NCBI GenBank assembly: GCA_028641055.1
Contig: CM054059.1
Location: 111,364,263 to 111,428,262 of the forward strand
Length of the DNA stretch: 64,000 bases
From: Alopecurus myosuroides
Lineage: Eukaryota > Streptophyta > Magnoliopsida > Poales > Poaceae
Reading direction: 5' to 3'
Position 1 is the stretch's first letter, and each line of letters begins with the position of its first letter. A program made the position numbers and the translations under genes. The notes under the pieces were generated by a model. That model did not search any database and had not been told where the DNA came from. It worked only from the letters and a program-made list of their open reading frames with translations. Below are positions 11,410 to 23,416 of this stretch, piece by piece.

Positions 11410-12285
11410 TGTCGGGGGGCTACCCCCGAGTAGGGAAAAGACTGGTGATAAAACAGAGGTAAAAGCACTGTTGGCCGAGTAGGCGGGTACCCGGGTATCT
11501 TCTATCCGGTAGACACTATTCGGTCATAGGTATTGGAGGCCAAGAGAAAATAAGAAGAGAGATTGTTATCGTCCAGGTAGCAATCAAGTGGTCCGAGTAG
11601 ATGGGCTACAATCCTACTCGGGCAAGAAGTCAATGGAGCCGTTCTGACGAGATCCCGCGTATCCCGCAGCCGTACAGGCGTGCGGTTCAACTTACGGAGC
11701 GCTTGATTATCCGCGCTACGGCGTGGCTACAGTGAGGTAGCCGCCCGTCATGTCCTGTCACTAACAAAGGGGACAGGACGTGTCGGGGGCCTACTCTGTG
11801 TGACTGACAAGGTGGACAGGTCCTGTCAGCCCGACGGCGCAGCGACTTCTCGCACCCGCGTCAGCGAGAAGCCGGAGGCGTGCTTTGCGCCACTGTGGAG
11901 ATGTCACATTATTGTACCTTTTATTCTTTGTTTACCCGGCTGGGCACCAGTATATAAGGTGCCCAACCCCCTCCTGCGCGAGGGACGTTGCGCGAGAGAG
12001 CATTTAGTGCACGAGCAAGTGTTAGCTGTAGAGAGAGCAGAGGGTGGCTACTCGGCTGAGAGGAAACTTTGTATTGTGGCTACTCGGATACCATACATAC
12101 GGAGAGACAGGCAGGAGTAGGGGTGTTACCTCCACACGAGGGCCCCGAACCTGGGTAGTTCTTGGTGTTTGCAGTGTTTCCTGAGCGCGTCTACTCGACA
12201 TGCGATCCCTCCCTGAATACCTACAGCGTCCATCGGCCCCAACCTTAAGCCATCCCATGGCATCTGTCTTTACTCATCCACGACA
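11410..12285 (+). repeat. 5' LTR of element C (876 bp)
   Basis: It starts TGTCGGGGGGCTACC and ends CATCCACGACA, with TG...CA termini, followed two bases later by the primer binding site. A TATATAAG box lies at 11951-11958. It pairs with 46938-47813. Confidence 0.95.
11951..11958 (+). promoter_or_regulatory. TATA box in the 5' LTR of C
   Basis: TATATAAG in the context CCAGTATATAAGGTGCCC is the likely core promoter for the sense transcript. The 3' LTR has the same motif at about 47480. Confidence 0.6.
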
Positions 12286-12287
12286 GT

Positions 12288-12305
12288 TGGCGCCCACCGT
12301 GGGGC
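12288..12305 (+). promoter_or_regulatory. Primer binding site of element C
   Basis: TGGCGCCCACCGTGGGGC starts two bases after the LTR end and matches the site of element B exactly. It is a tRNA 3'-end complement that begins minus-strand synthesis. Confidence 0.85.
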
Positions 12306-14881
12306 CAGCAGCGGTGCTGGCTTGGGTTCATATTCGGACGGGACCCGTTTCTGCTTCGGGGGAGCGCGTGGTATGTGGCCTTGTCCACATATTCGGATCC
12401 TTCGACTTCGTCACCGACAACGCCGGCGATTTCGGCGGCAGGCCTGTGCCTGCAGGCGGCTCGGTGCTTTCCTTCGGCGCGCATCTAGTCTACGTCGCCA
12501 CCACCGTCATCCGCGAGTTCCCGGAGGAGGTGCTCGATTCGGATGATCCTCCTGCTGTACTCGCTGCTCGTGGGAAGCCTACTGGTTGTTCTACGGACAG
12601 CGTGGAGGTGATGATGAAGGGCCCGGCTATCGATGCCGGGAAAAGTGCGGCCGTTGCCGCGGAAGTCATCGACGAGCCGGCTGCTACAAGGGTCCACAAG
12701 CCCTACGACATGCCCCCGAACATTCCTGGTTACGTGGCTCCTTCCACGTCAGCAGCTATACCGGTTGCTCGCGGTGGCGCCACCGAGCAGCTGAGCATGC
12801 CGCCTCCCACCAACACCGAGCTCATGGCGTTGAAGGCGCAACTCGAGCAGCAGCGTCAAGCGCTCCGCGCGGAGGCCTAGAAGTTGGAGAAGGTTAGGCT
12901 TGAGCTTAACCTAGATCAAAACGAGTACAATAGAGCACATGGCTTTACTCCCATTTCTAGGCTACCTAGCAAGCTAGGCACTATCCGTCGCAACTTGGGC
13001 GCTGAGCTAGCTAGAGATGGTAGGGCCGCTAGCCAAACTGCTAGTTTGAACACTACTACTAGGCCCAAATATAGCTCCCCTGCCAAAACTCTTAGAGATG
13101 CAGAGGCAGTTGCTGCTGAGTTGCCGCATCTCACTAGCGACGCGCGCGCTAGGAAACAGGATAGGCTGAATGAGCTAGTGCTAGAAGCTGGCAGGCAGAA
13201 CGAGGAGTTCCGGAAAGCCAATCCGGGAGCTGGTGCTTCTCAGGTTGTCCACTCGCATGTGGTCAGATCTATGGATCAGACCTCATCGCCGCTTCCTGGC
13301 AATGAGAGGGACCAGAGTGTGAACTCCGGAAAGAACAAACAGATGCAGGTGTACGACCCGGCTGTCGCCGGAAAACAGCCCGCTGTAGCGCGGCAGCCCG
13401 GTCAGAAACACAACTCTGCAGGAGCAGGCTATCAAGCCACTAAATCTCACAGCAAGGGGCAAGGAGGAAACCGCGCGGGAACAACACGACATCATGCTGC
13501 CAACCCGGTCCAGCAGAGGGTACAGCAGCCAGCAGCTGTGCAGCCGCAAGCAGTTGTGGCAGCGGCCAACCCAGTTGCTCAACCTGGTCCCGTGCCGCAA
13601 GACCGTTACGACGATGGGTACTTGGCAATGGAGATGGCCGGGTACACTGATCCAAGAGATGTCACTTATCGTTTGGGTGACAGGATGCTGGAGCCCAACG
13701 ACGCAAGATACAAGTTGGACCGGATTAATCGGTCAGCACAGATGGAGACGAAGGGGCCACCCGGCCCAGCCTGTTTTGGTCACCGAATCATGGGGGAACC
13801 TTCCGTGAACAAGTTCCAGCTGGCTAGAGGGACCAAGTGCTATGATGGCAGCACCAAGCCGGAAGACTGGCTAAGCGATTACGTTACCGCTGTGCACATT
13901 ACAGGCGGCAACCGGAGATGGGTCGTGAGATAAGTTCCCCAGATGCTGGAGGGCCCTGCCCGGATCTGGTTGAACAACTTGCCCAGCGACAGTATTAACT
14001 GCTGGCTTGACTTCTCGGAAGCCTTCATCAGCAACTTTACCAGCACATACAAGAGGTCGAATAGGCCGCAACAGCTTTCAGCTTGCAAGCAGCGGGAAGA
14101 GGAAACTGACCGAGAGTACATTACTCGATGGAGTACTTTGAGGAACACCTGTGAAGGTGTGAACGAGTCGCAAGCAATCGCCTGGTTTGCTCAAGGCTGC
14201 AGGCATGGCAGCAGGTTGTGGCAAAAGCTGCAGAGAGACACGCCGAGTACGCTCACCGAGACGATCAAGATAGCTGATATGTATGCCCTCGGTGACCCTA
14301 CTCAGCCTTTACTCGATGCTTTAGAGCCAAGAAGGAAACATCATGATTTCCGCAACAAGCGCAGAGATGACCGACCCGATACTCGGTATGGGTCTGAACA
14401 AGTGAATGATGTGAATCAAGACACTGCGGCTGCTGGGAGTAGCCAAAGGCAAAAAACTGCTGGGGCCCAATACGGGCAGAACCAGAATCAGGGCCAAGGC
14501 ATCAAGAAGCCATACAATGCTCCACAGCAAGGTAGCGGCAGCCCGGACGCAGGAGATGCTCAGAGATTTATCATTGAGAACATGAAGGACGGGCCATGCA
14601 GCTTCCATACTCGGCATCCGAGTAGGCCAGCCAACTACACTACCTGGCAGTGCAGCTGGTGGGACCGCATCAAGAGTGAAGGTTTTGGTCAGCTGCCCCC
14701 TCCTCCTCCTCTCCCGCCTGCGAATGCCAATGTGCAGCCTATTCGGGCAGCTGCTCCCAGGCCAGCAGTGAATCCGAGAAGGGAGAACGTGAACCAAGTG
14801 GCTCAGGGAGCCAACCGCAACTACAACTACGAGAACCGCAATGACCGCAACCGCAACTACTACACCCGCAACATGAACAGG

Positions 14882-14979
<98 letters not shown>

Positions 14980-14980
14980 C
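14882..14980 (+). repeat. (AAC)33 microsatellite encoding poly-Asn in gag
   Basis: Thirty-three perfect AAC triplets lie in frame with gag downstream of the Cys-His cluster. The long antisense ORF with a poly-Val run across this region is its shadow. Confidence 0.95.
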
Positions 14981-15092
14981 GACAACAATGGTGGTGGAGA
15001 CCGTAACCAGTACCAGGAACACCATGAGAGCTACATGGTGTTCACCACCGAGCCGGACGACAAGCAGTCGCTACACAGGCGTGCGATGGAGG

Positions 15093-15097
15093 TGAAT
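15093..15097. repeat. Target site duplication of element A, left copy (TGAAT)
   Basis: TGAAT precedes the LTR start TGTAACATCCC. The right copy is at 36284-36288 after the LTR end GGGTGCGACA. Confidence 0.95.
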
Positions 15098-16680
15098 TGT
15101 AACATCCCAAGTATGAAAAAATAGCCATTAGAATGTTTGCTCTCTGTTATTTTATGTTTTGCATCATGACATCATGTTGATTGCATTTGTTTTGCTTGTT
15201 TTCCATTTGTTTTCCTCTGTTTTGCTTTGTTTTCCAACTGTTTTCATCTGTTTTCATTTGTTTTCCTTTGTTTTCTATTTGAATTTCAAACCAAATTTTA
15301 AACCTTTTGTTTCATACTTGTGATGTTACAATTTCCAAAATGATATTTCAAATCAAAACAATCAATTGTTTCCATTAAAGTGAGATTCCAAAACTGTTGT
15401 TTTGTTTCTATCAAAAATTCACTTAATATCAAACCCTTTTCAAATTCAATTACAATTTCTTCCAAACAGCAACCATGTTGAATTTATGAGAATTACAAAC
15501 CAAATTCTAATCCTTTTTGTTTCAATTAAACTCTAAGGTTCAACTATTTAAATCTTGTTTTCAGTATTCACTTAATAATCAAATTCCTTCAAATTGCATT
15601 CAAATTCATTTGCATTTTCCAAACAGCAACCCATTGAAAATTAATGAAACAAAACATTTTCCAAATCAATTTGTTTCAAATAAACCTGAGGGTTCAAACT
15701 ATTTTAAGTGGTTCCTTTTAATTATTCATCTAATAGCAATTTCCACCGAATTCAATTAAATTTACAAACAACAAAATATTTGAACTTTTTGAAAACCAAA
15801 ACATGCACATGTTGCTGTTACCAAAATTCCAATTATACAAAAATATTACCTAATTTTCTAACCCTCAAACCCACTCCCTTTTCTCTCTTTTCCTTTTAGC
15901 AAAAAAAAAACAAACAGAAATAAAAGATAAAAACAAAGAGAGAGAGAGAGGGGCATGAGGCCCAGCCCATCTTCCCCCTAGGCCTGGTACCCCTTCACCC
16001 TGTCTTCTTCCTCCCTGTACGGCTCGACATCCGAGCTCCCACGTATACAGGGAGATGCAGCGAACGGACAAGCTCACTCCCCCCTCCCTATAACTCCATG
16101 CCCTAGCCCTAGGGTTTCCCTTCCACCTCTCCTTATCCCTCCTTCCTCTCTCCCCCGCCGCCATCTTCTTCCTCTCCTCCCACCCTCTTCCTCTCTGTTC
16201 TGAAACTCTCTGTATCTGAACCTGTAACTCCACCCGAAAACTACCCTTTTCCACCGGCGATCGCCGGCGATCCGGCCACTTTCCGGCCAGGGCGGGTGCG
16301 GGAATGGAATCCCCGCACCACCCTCTTCCTCCTCCACCCCGCGGAAGCGGCCGGGAGGCCCCACAGCTCCGCTGCAATCCGCCCTTCGCCGCCGGTCGTC
16401 CCTGCACCGGCCACCTCTGCCCCTGCGCCTCCTGTCCGCGAGGTGAGTCTCCTCTCCTCTCGCCTCTCCCCTCCCTCTGTCTCTCCCCCTCCGCGCACGC
16501 ACGCCACGAGCCGCAGCACCCCGGCCCCCACGAGCACCGCACGCAGCAGCAGCGATCGCTGTCCGCCGGCCTTCCGTCGATGTTCAGTTCTGAACACGTA
16601 CGTGCAGTTTCAGTTCATGTCATCTCGCTGCTGAACAATATCCACCCCGGAGGCCCCCTTCCTATCACAAATCTGCAGCT

Positions 16681-16930
16681 ACCGCAGTGGTAACTGAACC
16701 AGCGCGCGCAACCATAGCTCCCGGGATCGAGTCCCAGCCCCCACCCTTTTTCTGCTCCTTTTATTCGATTTGGTTCAGTTAACTCGCTGCTCCACCTTAA
16801 CCCCCCCGCGAGCTATACCTTGTCAAGCAACAGCAACTCACCCCACTGGTTCTGTCCCTTGCGCGCAAAGCCACAGGTCCAGGGTTCGATCCCCCAAAGC
16901 CACACCTTTTTTTTCTGTTTTCTTTTTCTG
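16681..16930 (+). other. Two tRNA T-arm-like motifs (SINE-like remnant) in the LTR of A
   Basis: CCGGGATCGAGTCCC (16721-16735) and AGGGTTCGATCCCCC (16881-16895) both resemble Pol III B boxes, and each is preceded by a GCGCGCAA word and followed by a T run. The same pair is in the 3' LTR near 32725 and 32885. No complete tRNA cloverleaf can be drawn, so this may be a degenerate SINE pair. Confidence 0.4.
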
Positions 16931-17249
16931 CCCGAATTTCAGAAACAGAGATCTGAGCCATTAACTCAAAAATCCATATAATATTGAATCTTGCTCCAAA
17001 TTGAATGATTCAAATTCCTGTGGATTCAAAATTTTGTGCCCTTTCCATTAGTAACAAAATTGCAACATGTTTCTGTAATACTTTTTGCACTAAATAATTA
17101 ATTACTGAAAATGCAATAAAAATTGGAAACTTTGGAATTTCATAACTTGAGTTTGGTTCATCAAATTTAAGCAAACTTGGGCTCTAAAAATTTGTCTTAA
17201 CAAACTCTACACATTGGTATTTTATTTGGTCACAATTGAATTAATTTTG

Positions 17250-18110
17250 AGCATGTTTACCTCTGTTTACTAAAAATGGCAGAATAAGAATGATTATGGA
17301 AAATTGCATAATAAATTCAATAATAACCCAAAAATTATGTTTAATAACTCAAAATGTTCAGTGAAACATTTGCTACATGTTTTCAACCTTTTCAATGCAA
17401 TTTGTTTACTGTTTTGAATAATTTAAATTGGTGAAATATTTGAAAACTTGTTTAATTCACTTAATTTTGCAAAAATCATAACTTGGGCATAAAAATTCCA
17501 ACTTCCACAAACTAAATATGTTTTCCAATAAAATTTTCATGTACTTTCCAAATATAAATTTTGTTTGCTGTTTTGAATAATTTTAAATTGCTGAAAACAA
17601 CTGTTTCTTGTTTATTGCATTTAAAATTGCCAAAATAATAACTTGCTCATTTTAAATCCAATTTCAACAAATGAAATATGTTTTCCATGCAAAATTAAAC
17701 CACCTTTTCAAATATAAAATTTGTTTCATGTTTTGAATAATTAAAATTGGTTAAATGATTTAAACCTTGTTTAAATCATTTAACATTGCTAAATTCATAA
17801 CTTGCTCAACTTAAATTATTTTTGAAACTATAAAATATGTTTTCAAACCATAAAAGTATAAACTTTTCAAATATGAATCTCACTTAATGTTTTGCACAAA
17901 TAAAAATTCAAATAAGTTCATGTTTGAATTAAATTCATTTAATTCTTGTTTAAACTTATTTAATTCATAAGTAAATTATTCTAAATCCTTTTTCAACAAG
18001 TGAAACATGTAATCCACCCAAAATTTTGCGTTCTTTTCAAATATGAACTTTGTTACCTATTTTGAACAATTTAACTTGATGAAAACAACAAATGCTTGTG
18101 TGACACCTTA
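17250..18110. repeat. Degenerate ~160-bp tandem array in the 5' LTR of A
   Basis: The motif GTTTTGAATAATT recurs at 17411, 17570 and 17730, with weaker forms near 17889 and 18059, giving a period of 159-170 bp. Each unit also contains CATAACTTG and TATGTTTTC motifs. The corresponding array in the 3' LTR is at about 33254-34113. Confidence 0.7.
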
Positions 18111-20282
18111 AGAAACCAAAATTCCTTAACTTAATAACTAAAATTTCAAAATGGGTAAACCTTATTTCCATTTGGTTCTATTGTTGTTATTTTTCTGTTT
18201 TCCTCATCCATGCATCATGCTAATCCACTTTCATATGATGATTAGTTGTAAAACAATTAATTCAACCATAATTCATGGGCTTTCCATATGCAATCCAAAT
18301 TGCATGTGGGTCCATTTAATCATGTTGTTATCTTGTCAACTAGTTTATTTTGTTGCATCAATTAAATGGTCATGCATCATCCCATGTTTGTGCACTATGC
18401 CATGTTATTGATTGTTTGTCTCTCTGCGTTGTTTGTTTGCTTCTTCTCGGATATACGACGACGTTGAGACCGACGATACTTACGACACCCCTTCTAAGGA
18501 GTTAGCTAAGTACCAGGCTACTGGGTTTGCAGGCAAGTATTCACTCACATGAACCATCGTGTTCCTTTCAACATTGGTTACCGATACTTTCCGTTGTCTA
18601 TTCTGCTAGCCCTATGAATAGCTGTTTCTGTTACAAACCTATCACATGTTATCCTTTAACCCTGATATTGCCTCACCTCCACTCCTATAACCCCGTTGTT
18701 TGAGCCCGTGTCTTACTAGCTTGCTTAGGGTTGTTTTGCTCGAGTCTGCTGTCAGTTACTTTCTGTTATCTTATTCTAGTATGTTCTGGGGCTTGAGGTT
18801 TAATCAATCAACCTGTTAATATTGTGGATAATAATAATTTGCTGATAAGGCACCGGCAGGAGGCCCTGAGTGGTTTTGAGGCCTGCTAGTGTCGACCCTA
18901 ATAGGAAAAGGGTCTTGTCTACTGATCCATGATGAGCGCACTAACCGCATGTGGGAAGCGTGTATGGGCGCCCCCCTCAATTTGATTCGATTCGCATCTC
19001 GTCCAAATCTCCTCATTTAGTTCGGGTGTTCCATTTGCCGCATGCATGTTTTTGCGAGCCTAGGCCAGGGTGGAAAATTTTGTAGTCGGCATTTAGGGAG
19101 ACACGTTCTTAGAGTGCTATGAGGGTCCCCTTTTCTTCGTGGGGCTCGATTAGCCGTGCGCTCACTGCACGGGGTTCTTTGGGCTTGATGCGAAGAAGAG
19201 TTGAGTTGTGTTGAGTGCCCCGCTTGGTGGGAAAGGCCTTCCCATCTGGCGGGTTATTCTTACGTGTACGGCCAAATTGGTGCACCCCTGCAGGGAAAAT
19301 CTTCTCGAGAAGCCGTGTTTTCCGCGGTTATGGACTACTTGGTGAAAGTACTGGCTAACAAGTACTCAGGACAACTTAAACCTAATGATTAACAACCTGA
19401 CTAGTAATAGGCTTAATGACACACAATCTGAACCCTCACTAATGCAACTGTGTGAGTTATCCTCGGATTGCTTCTTTGGATAAGGGGCGAGATCCAGGAT
19501 GGGTTTGATTGGAGTTAGTTATAGTTGGTTACGATACGCTATCTTATCTTCTCTCTGTTAGCCGGAAGTGGTAGTAACTCTGTAGTTGGTTAGAGCAGCC
19601 AGTTGCAGCATCTTTTATATCCCCTTCCTTCCGTTGAACCCAAAGCATCTGTGCTTGGTGTTGGCGGGTTACACTTTGGTGAATTGTGAGTCTTGCTTGC
19701 CAGTACGTTTATGTACTGACCCCTTTGGGGCTGTGGTTTCCGCAGACTACGTTTCCGAGGATCCCCATGGTGGCTACTACGTGGAGTTTGACGAGGCTGC
19801 TGACGAGTAGATAGCGGACCCGGGCAGGATCCGAGACTTCGTGGATGGGCTCCGTCTTTTCGTTACCGGCCTCTTAGGCCTATTTGGATCTTGTCTGTAC
19901 TCAGACATGTTGAATGCTTCCGCTGTGTTGTAATGATGATATGTTGGGACATGTGTCCTCTGGATGATTGTATTTGCTATCTCTGCTCTAGTGAGAGCTA
20001 TTTAGAACTTATTTCCATCTTTTGTGCCATAGAGATCTGTTGTGATATCACTTGTTCCCATGCCATTGACGTATCGTGTGTGTATGTTTTGAAGTACGTC
20101 AATGGAAGTATCTGGATTCCTATGGGATGGTTTGCGCAGACGATGAATAGTAAGATAATGGTTGTCACACGTTTACGTGTTGGCCTGCTCATATTGAGAT
20201 GCGGGTGCCGGTATGCCCCGTAAGCCATTTATCTACTGTTTAACGGACTGTGAGTATCCCCTAGAAGTCCGGGTGCGACAAA

Positions 20283-20294
20283 TGGTATCAGAGC
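20283..20294 (+). promoter_or_regulatory. Primer binding site of element A
   Basis: TGGTATCAGAGC, complementary to the 3' end of initiator tRNA-Met, starts two bases after the LTR end. Confidence 0.9.
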
Positions 20295-20886
20295 CTGTCT
20301 GCCTGTAGGATCCCTTTTTACTGGTCGCAGTTGAGTCTAGAAACTATTTTGTAGCTATATAGAAAAAATGAAACGTGAGAGTAGGAATTATGTTCTTTTA
20401 TTTCTTTCCCCACCCACCCTCCCTTTTCTGGTAAGGAAGTGCAACGTTGTTTTTCCTTCTCATCTAAACTTTCAAGTTAGGATTTCACGAATCCTGGTTT
20501 CTCTGGGATAGTTATATCTACTAGACCATAGGAATGGAGGTGGTTGTGACATGATTTATCATGTTGCCTACTCACGATTGAGAACGGAGGCGTGTAAGCC
20601 CCGGAAGCAGATCCTCTATTCCTTAAGCAGTAGATATTGATCCTTTAGAAGCCCGGATGGGTTTCCCGTCGTACCTCAGGAGTGTTTTGATCTCGTTTTC
20701 CCGATGTTGCTTCGTTATCCTGTTCTTCTCAACATCCTTTTCATCCGTTGAAATCTTGTTGTTGCTTCCCATTTCAGTTCTGCTACCGGCATCTAATCAA
20801 TAACTCTGTTCCACCATTCTGGCCAGATAGTCTATTCTCCAAATGAATAAAGTTCTATTCAGCTACACACCCTCAATACAAAACCT
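20295..20886 (+). other. Noncoding leader of element A
   Basis: No gag domain or long ORF is seen between the primer binding site and the pol scrap. It appears to be untranslated leader plus rearranged remnant sequence. Confidence 0.5.
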
Positions 20887-21106
20887 CTACCTCTACTTGA
20901 AAATGTTTCGGTGGTTTGCGAATTGCCTGACGTCTTTCCAGAAGAGTTGACAGGAATGCCTATCATCTTGAACTTCCAGAAAAACTATCCAAGGTGCACG
21001 ATGTGTTTCACGTGTCACAGCTCAAGAGGATCTTCGCAAAAAGTATCCGGACCTTTTCTTTTCTCAGTAGGAATCTCGGGGCGCGATTCCTTCAAGGGGG
21101 GCGTTT
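20887..21106 (+). pseudogene. Stitched remnants of Tekay/Del-type pol in element A
   Basis: Three short pol pieces are fused. ELPDVFPEELTGMP (about 20920-20960) is the segment just before the reverse transcriptase domain. VHDVFHVSQLKR (about 20995-21030, other frame) is near the integrase C-terminus. DLRKKYPDLF (about 21030-21055, another frame) resembles the end of the C-terminal chromodomain region. Reverse transcriptase, RNase H and the integrase core are all missing. The 3' edge includes the polypurine tract AAGGGGGGCG just before the LTR. Confidence 0.75.
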
Positions 21107-21936
21107 TGTAACATCCCAAGTATGAAAAAAATAGCCATTAGAATGTTTGCTCACTGTTATTTTATGTTTTGCATCATGAAATCATGTTGATTGCATTTGT
21201 TTTGCTTGTTTTCCATTTGTTTTCCTCTGTTTTGCTTTGTTTTCCAACTGTTTTTATATGTTTTCCTTTGTTTTCTATTTGAATTTCAAACCAAATTTTA
21301 AACCTTTTGTTTCATACTTGTGATGTTACAATTTCCAAAATGATATTTCAAATCAAAACAATCAATTGTTTCCATTAAAGTGAGATTCCAAAACTGTTGT
21401 TTTGTTTCTATCAAAAATTCACTTAATATCAAACCCTTTTCAAATTCAATTACAATTTCTTCCAAACAGCAACCATGTTGAATTTATGAGAATTACAAAC
21501 CAAATTCTAATCCTTTTTGTTTCAATTAAACTCTAAGGTTCAACTATTTAAATCTTGTTTTCAGTATTCACTTAATAATCAAATTCCTTCAAATTGCATT
21601 CAAATTCATTTGCATTTTCCAAACAGCAACCCATTGAAAATTAATGAAACAAAACATTTTCCAAATCAATTTGTTTCAAATAAACCTGAGGGTTCAAACT
21701 ATTTTAAGTGGTTCCTTTTAATTATTCATCTAATAGCAATTTCCACCGAATTCAATTAAATTTACAAACAACCAAATATTTGAACTTTTTGAAAACCAAA
21801 ACATGCCCATGTTGCTGTTACCAAAATTCCAATTATACAAAAATATTACCTAATTTTCTAACCCTCAAACCCACTCCCTTTTCTCTCTTTTCCTTTTAGC
21901 AAAAAAGAAACAAATAGAAATAAAACATAAAAACAA

Positions 21937-21967
<31 letters not shown>

Positions 21968-22548
21968 TGAGGCCCAGCCCATCTTTCCCTAGGCCTGGTA
22001 CCCCTTCACCCTGTCTTCTTCCTCCCTGTACGGCTCGACATCCGAGCTCCCACGTATACAGGGAGATGCAGCGAACGGCCAAGCTCACTCCCCCCTCACT
22101 ATAACTCCATGCCCTAGCCCTAGGGTTTCCCTTCCACCTCTCCTTCTCCCTCCTTCCTCTCTCCCCCGCCGCCATCTTCTTCCTCTCCTCCCACCCTCTT
22201 CCTCTCTGTTCTGAAACTCTCTGTATCTGAACCTGTAACTCCACCCGAAAACAACTCTTTTCCACCGGCGATCGCCGGGGATCCGGCCACTTTCCGGCCA
22301 GGGCGGGTGCGGGAATGGAATCCCCGCACCACCCTCTTCCTCCTCCACCCCGCGGCAGCGGCCGGGAGGCCCCACAGCTCCGCCGCCATCCGCCCTTCGC
22401 CGTCGGTCGTCCCTGCACCGGCCACCTCTGCCCCTGCGCCTCCTGTCCGCGAGGTGAGTCTCCTCTCCTCTCGCCTCTCCCCTCCCTCTGTCTCTTCCCC
22501 TCCGCGCACGCACGCCACGAGCCGCAGCACCCCGGCCCCCACGAGCAC
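21107..22548 (+). repeat. 3' LTR of element A, part before B
   Basis: It starts TGTAACATCCCAAG at 21107 and matches 15098-16542. The GA run near 21937-21962 is longer than in the 5' LTR. B interrupts it at 22548; the LTR resumes at 32542. Confidence 0.95.
22544..22548. repeat. Target site duplication of element B, left copy (AGCAC)
   Basis: AGCAC is repeated at 32537-32541. The uninterrupted site in the 5' LTR of A (near 16535, CACGAGCACCGCACG) shows it once. Confidence 0.98.
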
Positions 22549-23028
22549 TGTCGTGGGATAATCACGGCAGATGTTACCGGGGGTAACTGATCTTGGGGCA
22601 AGACGACACAGGTATTTGGGAGAGGGTTTAGCTCAGAGGAAAACATGGTGCAATTCGATCTGGTAGCCGGCAATCGAAGTCGCCGAGTCTCCGATCTTGA
22701 TATAACAACTCAACTTTGGGATTACACTAGACGCTCGATATCAAGCGCTGTAACTAGGGTTCTTAGATCTCTGTCTAAAACTAGACCTGGGAGTCGGTTT
22801 ATAAAGCACCCGTACCCCCTGGCTTATTCCCCAAGGCGCACCCTGGATCCTACCCGGACACGGCGCACAAACCCTAGCTTTCCTTTACAATAACCCACAA
22901 TCCGGGTTGCTGGGCCTACAAACTTGTGCCTCCACAAGCTTCCTTATCCTTAGCCGGATCCTGCGCACCGTCCTTTGGGCCGGGTTACTCCTTGGAGTTT
23001 GTCCTACCGGGTTATCATCCCCCCGTCA
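22549..23028 (-). repeat. 3' LTR of element B (480 bp)
   Basis: In plus sense it starts TGTCGTGGGATAATC and ends CCCCCCGTCA. A minus-strand TATA motif (TTTATAAA) is at 22798-22805. On the minus strand it follows a polypurine tract. Confidence 0.95.
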
Positions 23029-23042
23029 GTAGTCCCCAGAAT
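23029..23042 (-). promoter_or_regulatory. Polypurine tract of element B
   Basis: On the minus strand ATTCTGGGGACTAC directly precedes the LTR start TGACGGGG. Confidence 0.75.
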
Positions 23043-23408
23043 AGCCTGGGCTTCATGGATCCTCCTTGAAGCGCTCGCTATTCCCTGCAAAGATATCAAA
23101 CATACAGGCATATGGAGGCCGGGTTAAGATGCTCTGATATTCAGCTAGGCCTTACTCCACGGCGGCCATGTAGTAACCCGAGTTTTTCCTCCAAACACCT
23201 TTAATTTTCCAGGTCTAAACCCTAATAAAAATGCCAAAATTCCATACTCGATAATCGATCCTGATATCACGGGATGGATTTCCTTCTCTCTTTTATCCAG
23301 ATGCCTTGCTCAATATTTGGCGCATATCTCGCAGAAACTTAAATAAATAGTTGTTTACCTCCGCAACTCCCGGCCCCCACTCACCGAACCGGGCTTACCC
23401 ACTCATAC
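23043..23408 (+). other. Spacer holding the upstream region of B's antisense gene
   Basis: No coding sequence is seen. It lies between the polypurine tract and the antisense TATA box, so it probably holds the upstream promoter of that gene. Confidence 0.4.
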
Positions 23409-23416
23409 TATAAATA
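23409..23416 (+). promoter_or_regulatory. TATA box of B's antisense gene
   Basis: TATAAATA in the context ACTATAAATAAGC lies upstream of a pyrimidine-rich leader. Its position matches the antisense TATA boxes of C and D. Confidence 0.65.

Larger units (their letters stand above)
12306..15097 (+). pseudogene. gag: gag of element C
   Basis: The N-terminal region is Ala/Pro-rich and ends in a charged coiled-coil-like stretch (about 12820-12880). A TAG at 12878-12880 interrupts it. A retrotransposon gag (capsid) domain follows at about 13800-14330, interrupted by TAA at 13931-13933 in the same frame. A Tat-type Cys-His cluster (CSFHT...WQC) lies near 14600-14660. It may replace the CCHC knuckle, since element B has a similar one. 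A 33-residue poly-Asn tract follows. The true start codon is unclear because the frame is open back into the LTR. A cuts the gene at 15097; the protease frame resumes after A at 36289 in the same frame. Confidence 0.85.
15098..20280 (+). repeat. 5' LTR of element A (5183 bp)
   Basis: It starts TGTAACATCCCAAG and ends GTCCGGGTGCGACA. The first part (15190-15860) is AT-rich with short TTTGTTTTCC repeats and a ~155-bp degenerate repeat. A GA run lies at about 15937-15950, a GC-rich block at 15950-16620, tRNA-arm-like motifs at 16720-16930, and an AT-rich degenerate ~160-bp tandem array at about 17250-18110. The last 2 kb is a more ordinary, better conserved region shared with 1-1566. ORFs in the GC-rich block are low-complexity and overlap on both strands, so I do not call genes here. 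Confidence 0.92.

Noticed and set aside
14321..15025. 234-codon minus-strand ORF with a poly-Val run
   Set aside because: It is the shadow of the (AAC)33 tract and of gag on the other strand.
15865..16542. 225-codon antisense ORF in the 5' LTR of A (and 271 codons at 21858-22673)
   Set aside because: It is GC-rich, Arg/Gly-rich low complexity, open in several frames at once, and the copy at 21858-22673 extends across the B insertion. No conserved domain.
16681..16930. Functional tRNA genes
   Set aside because: Only T-arm-like words are present; no acceptor stem, D arm or anticodon arm can be paired.
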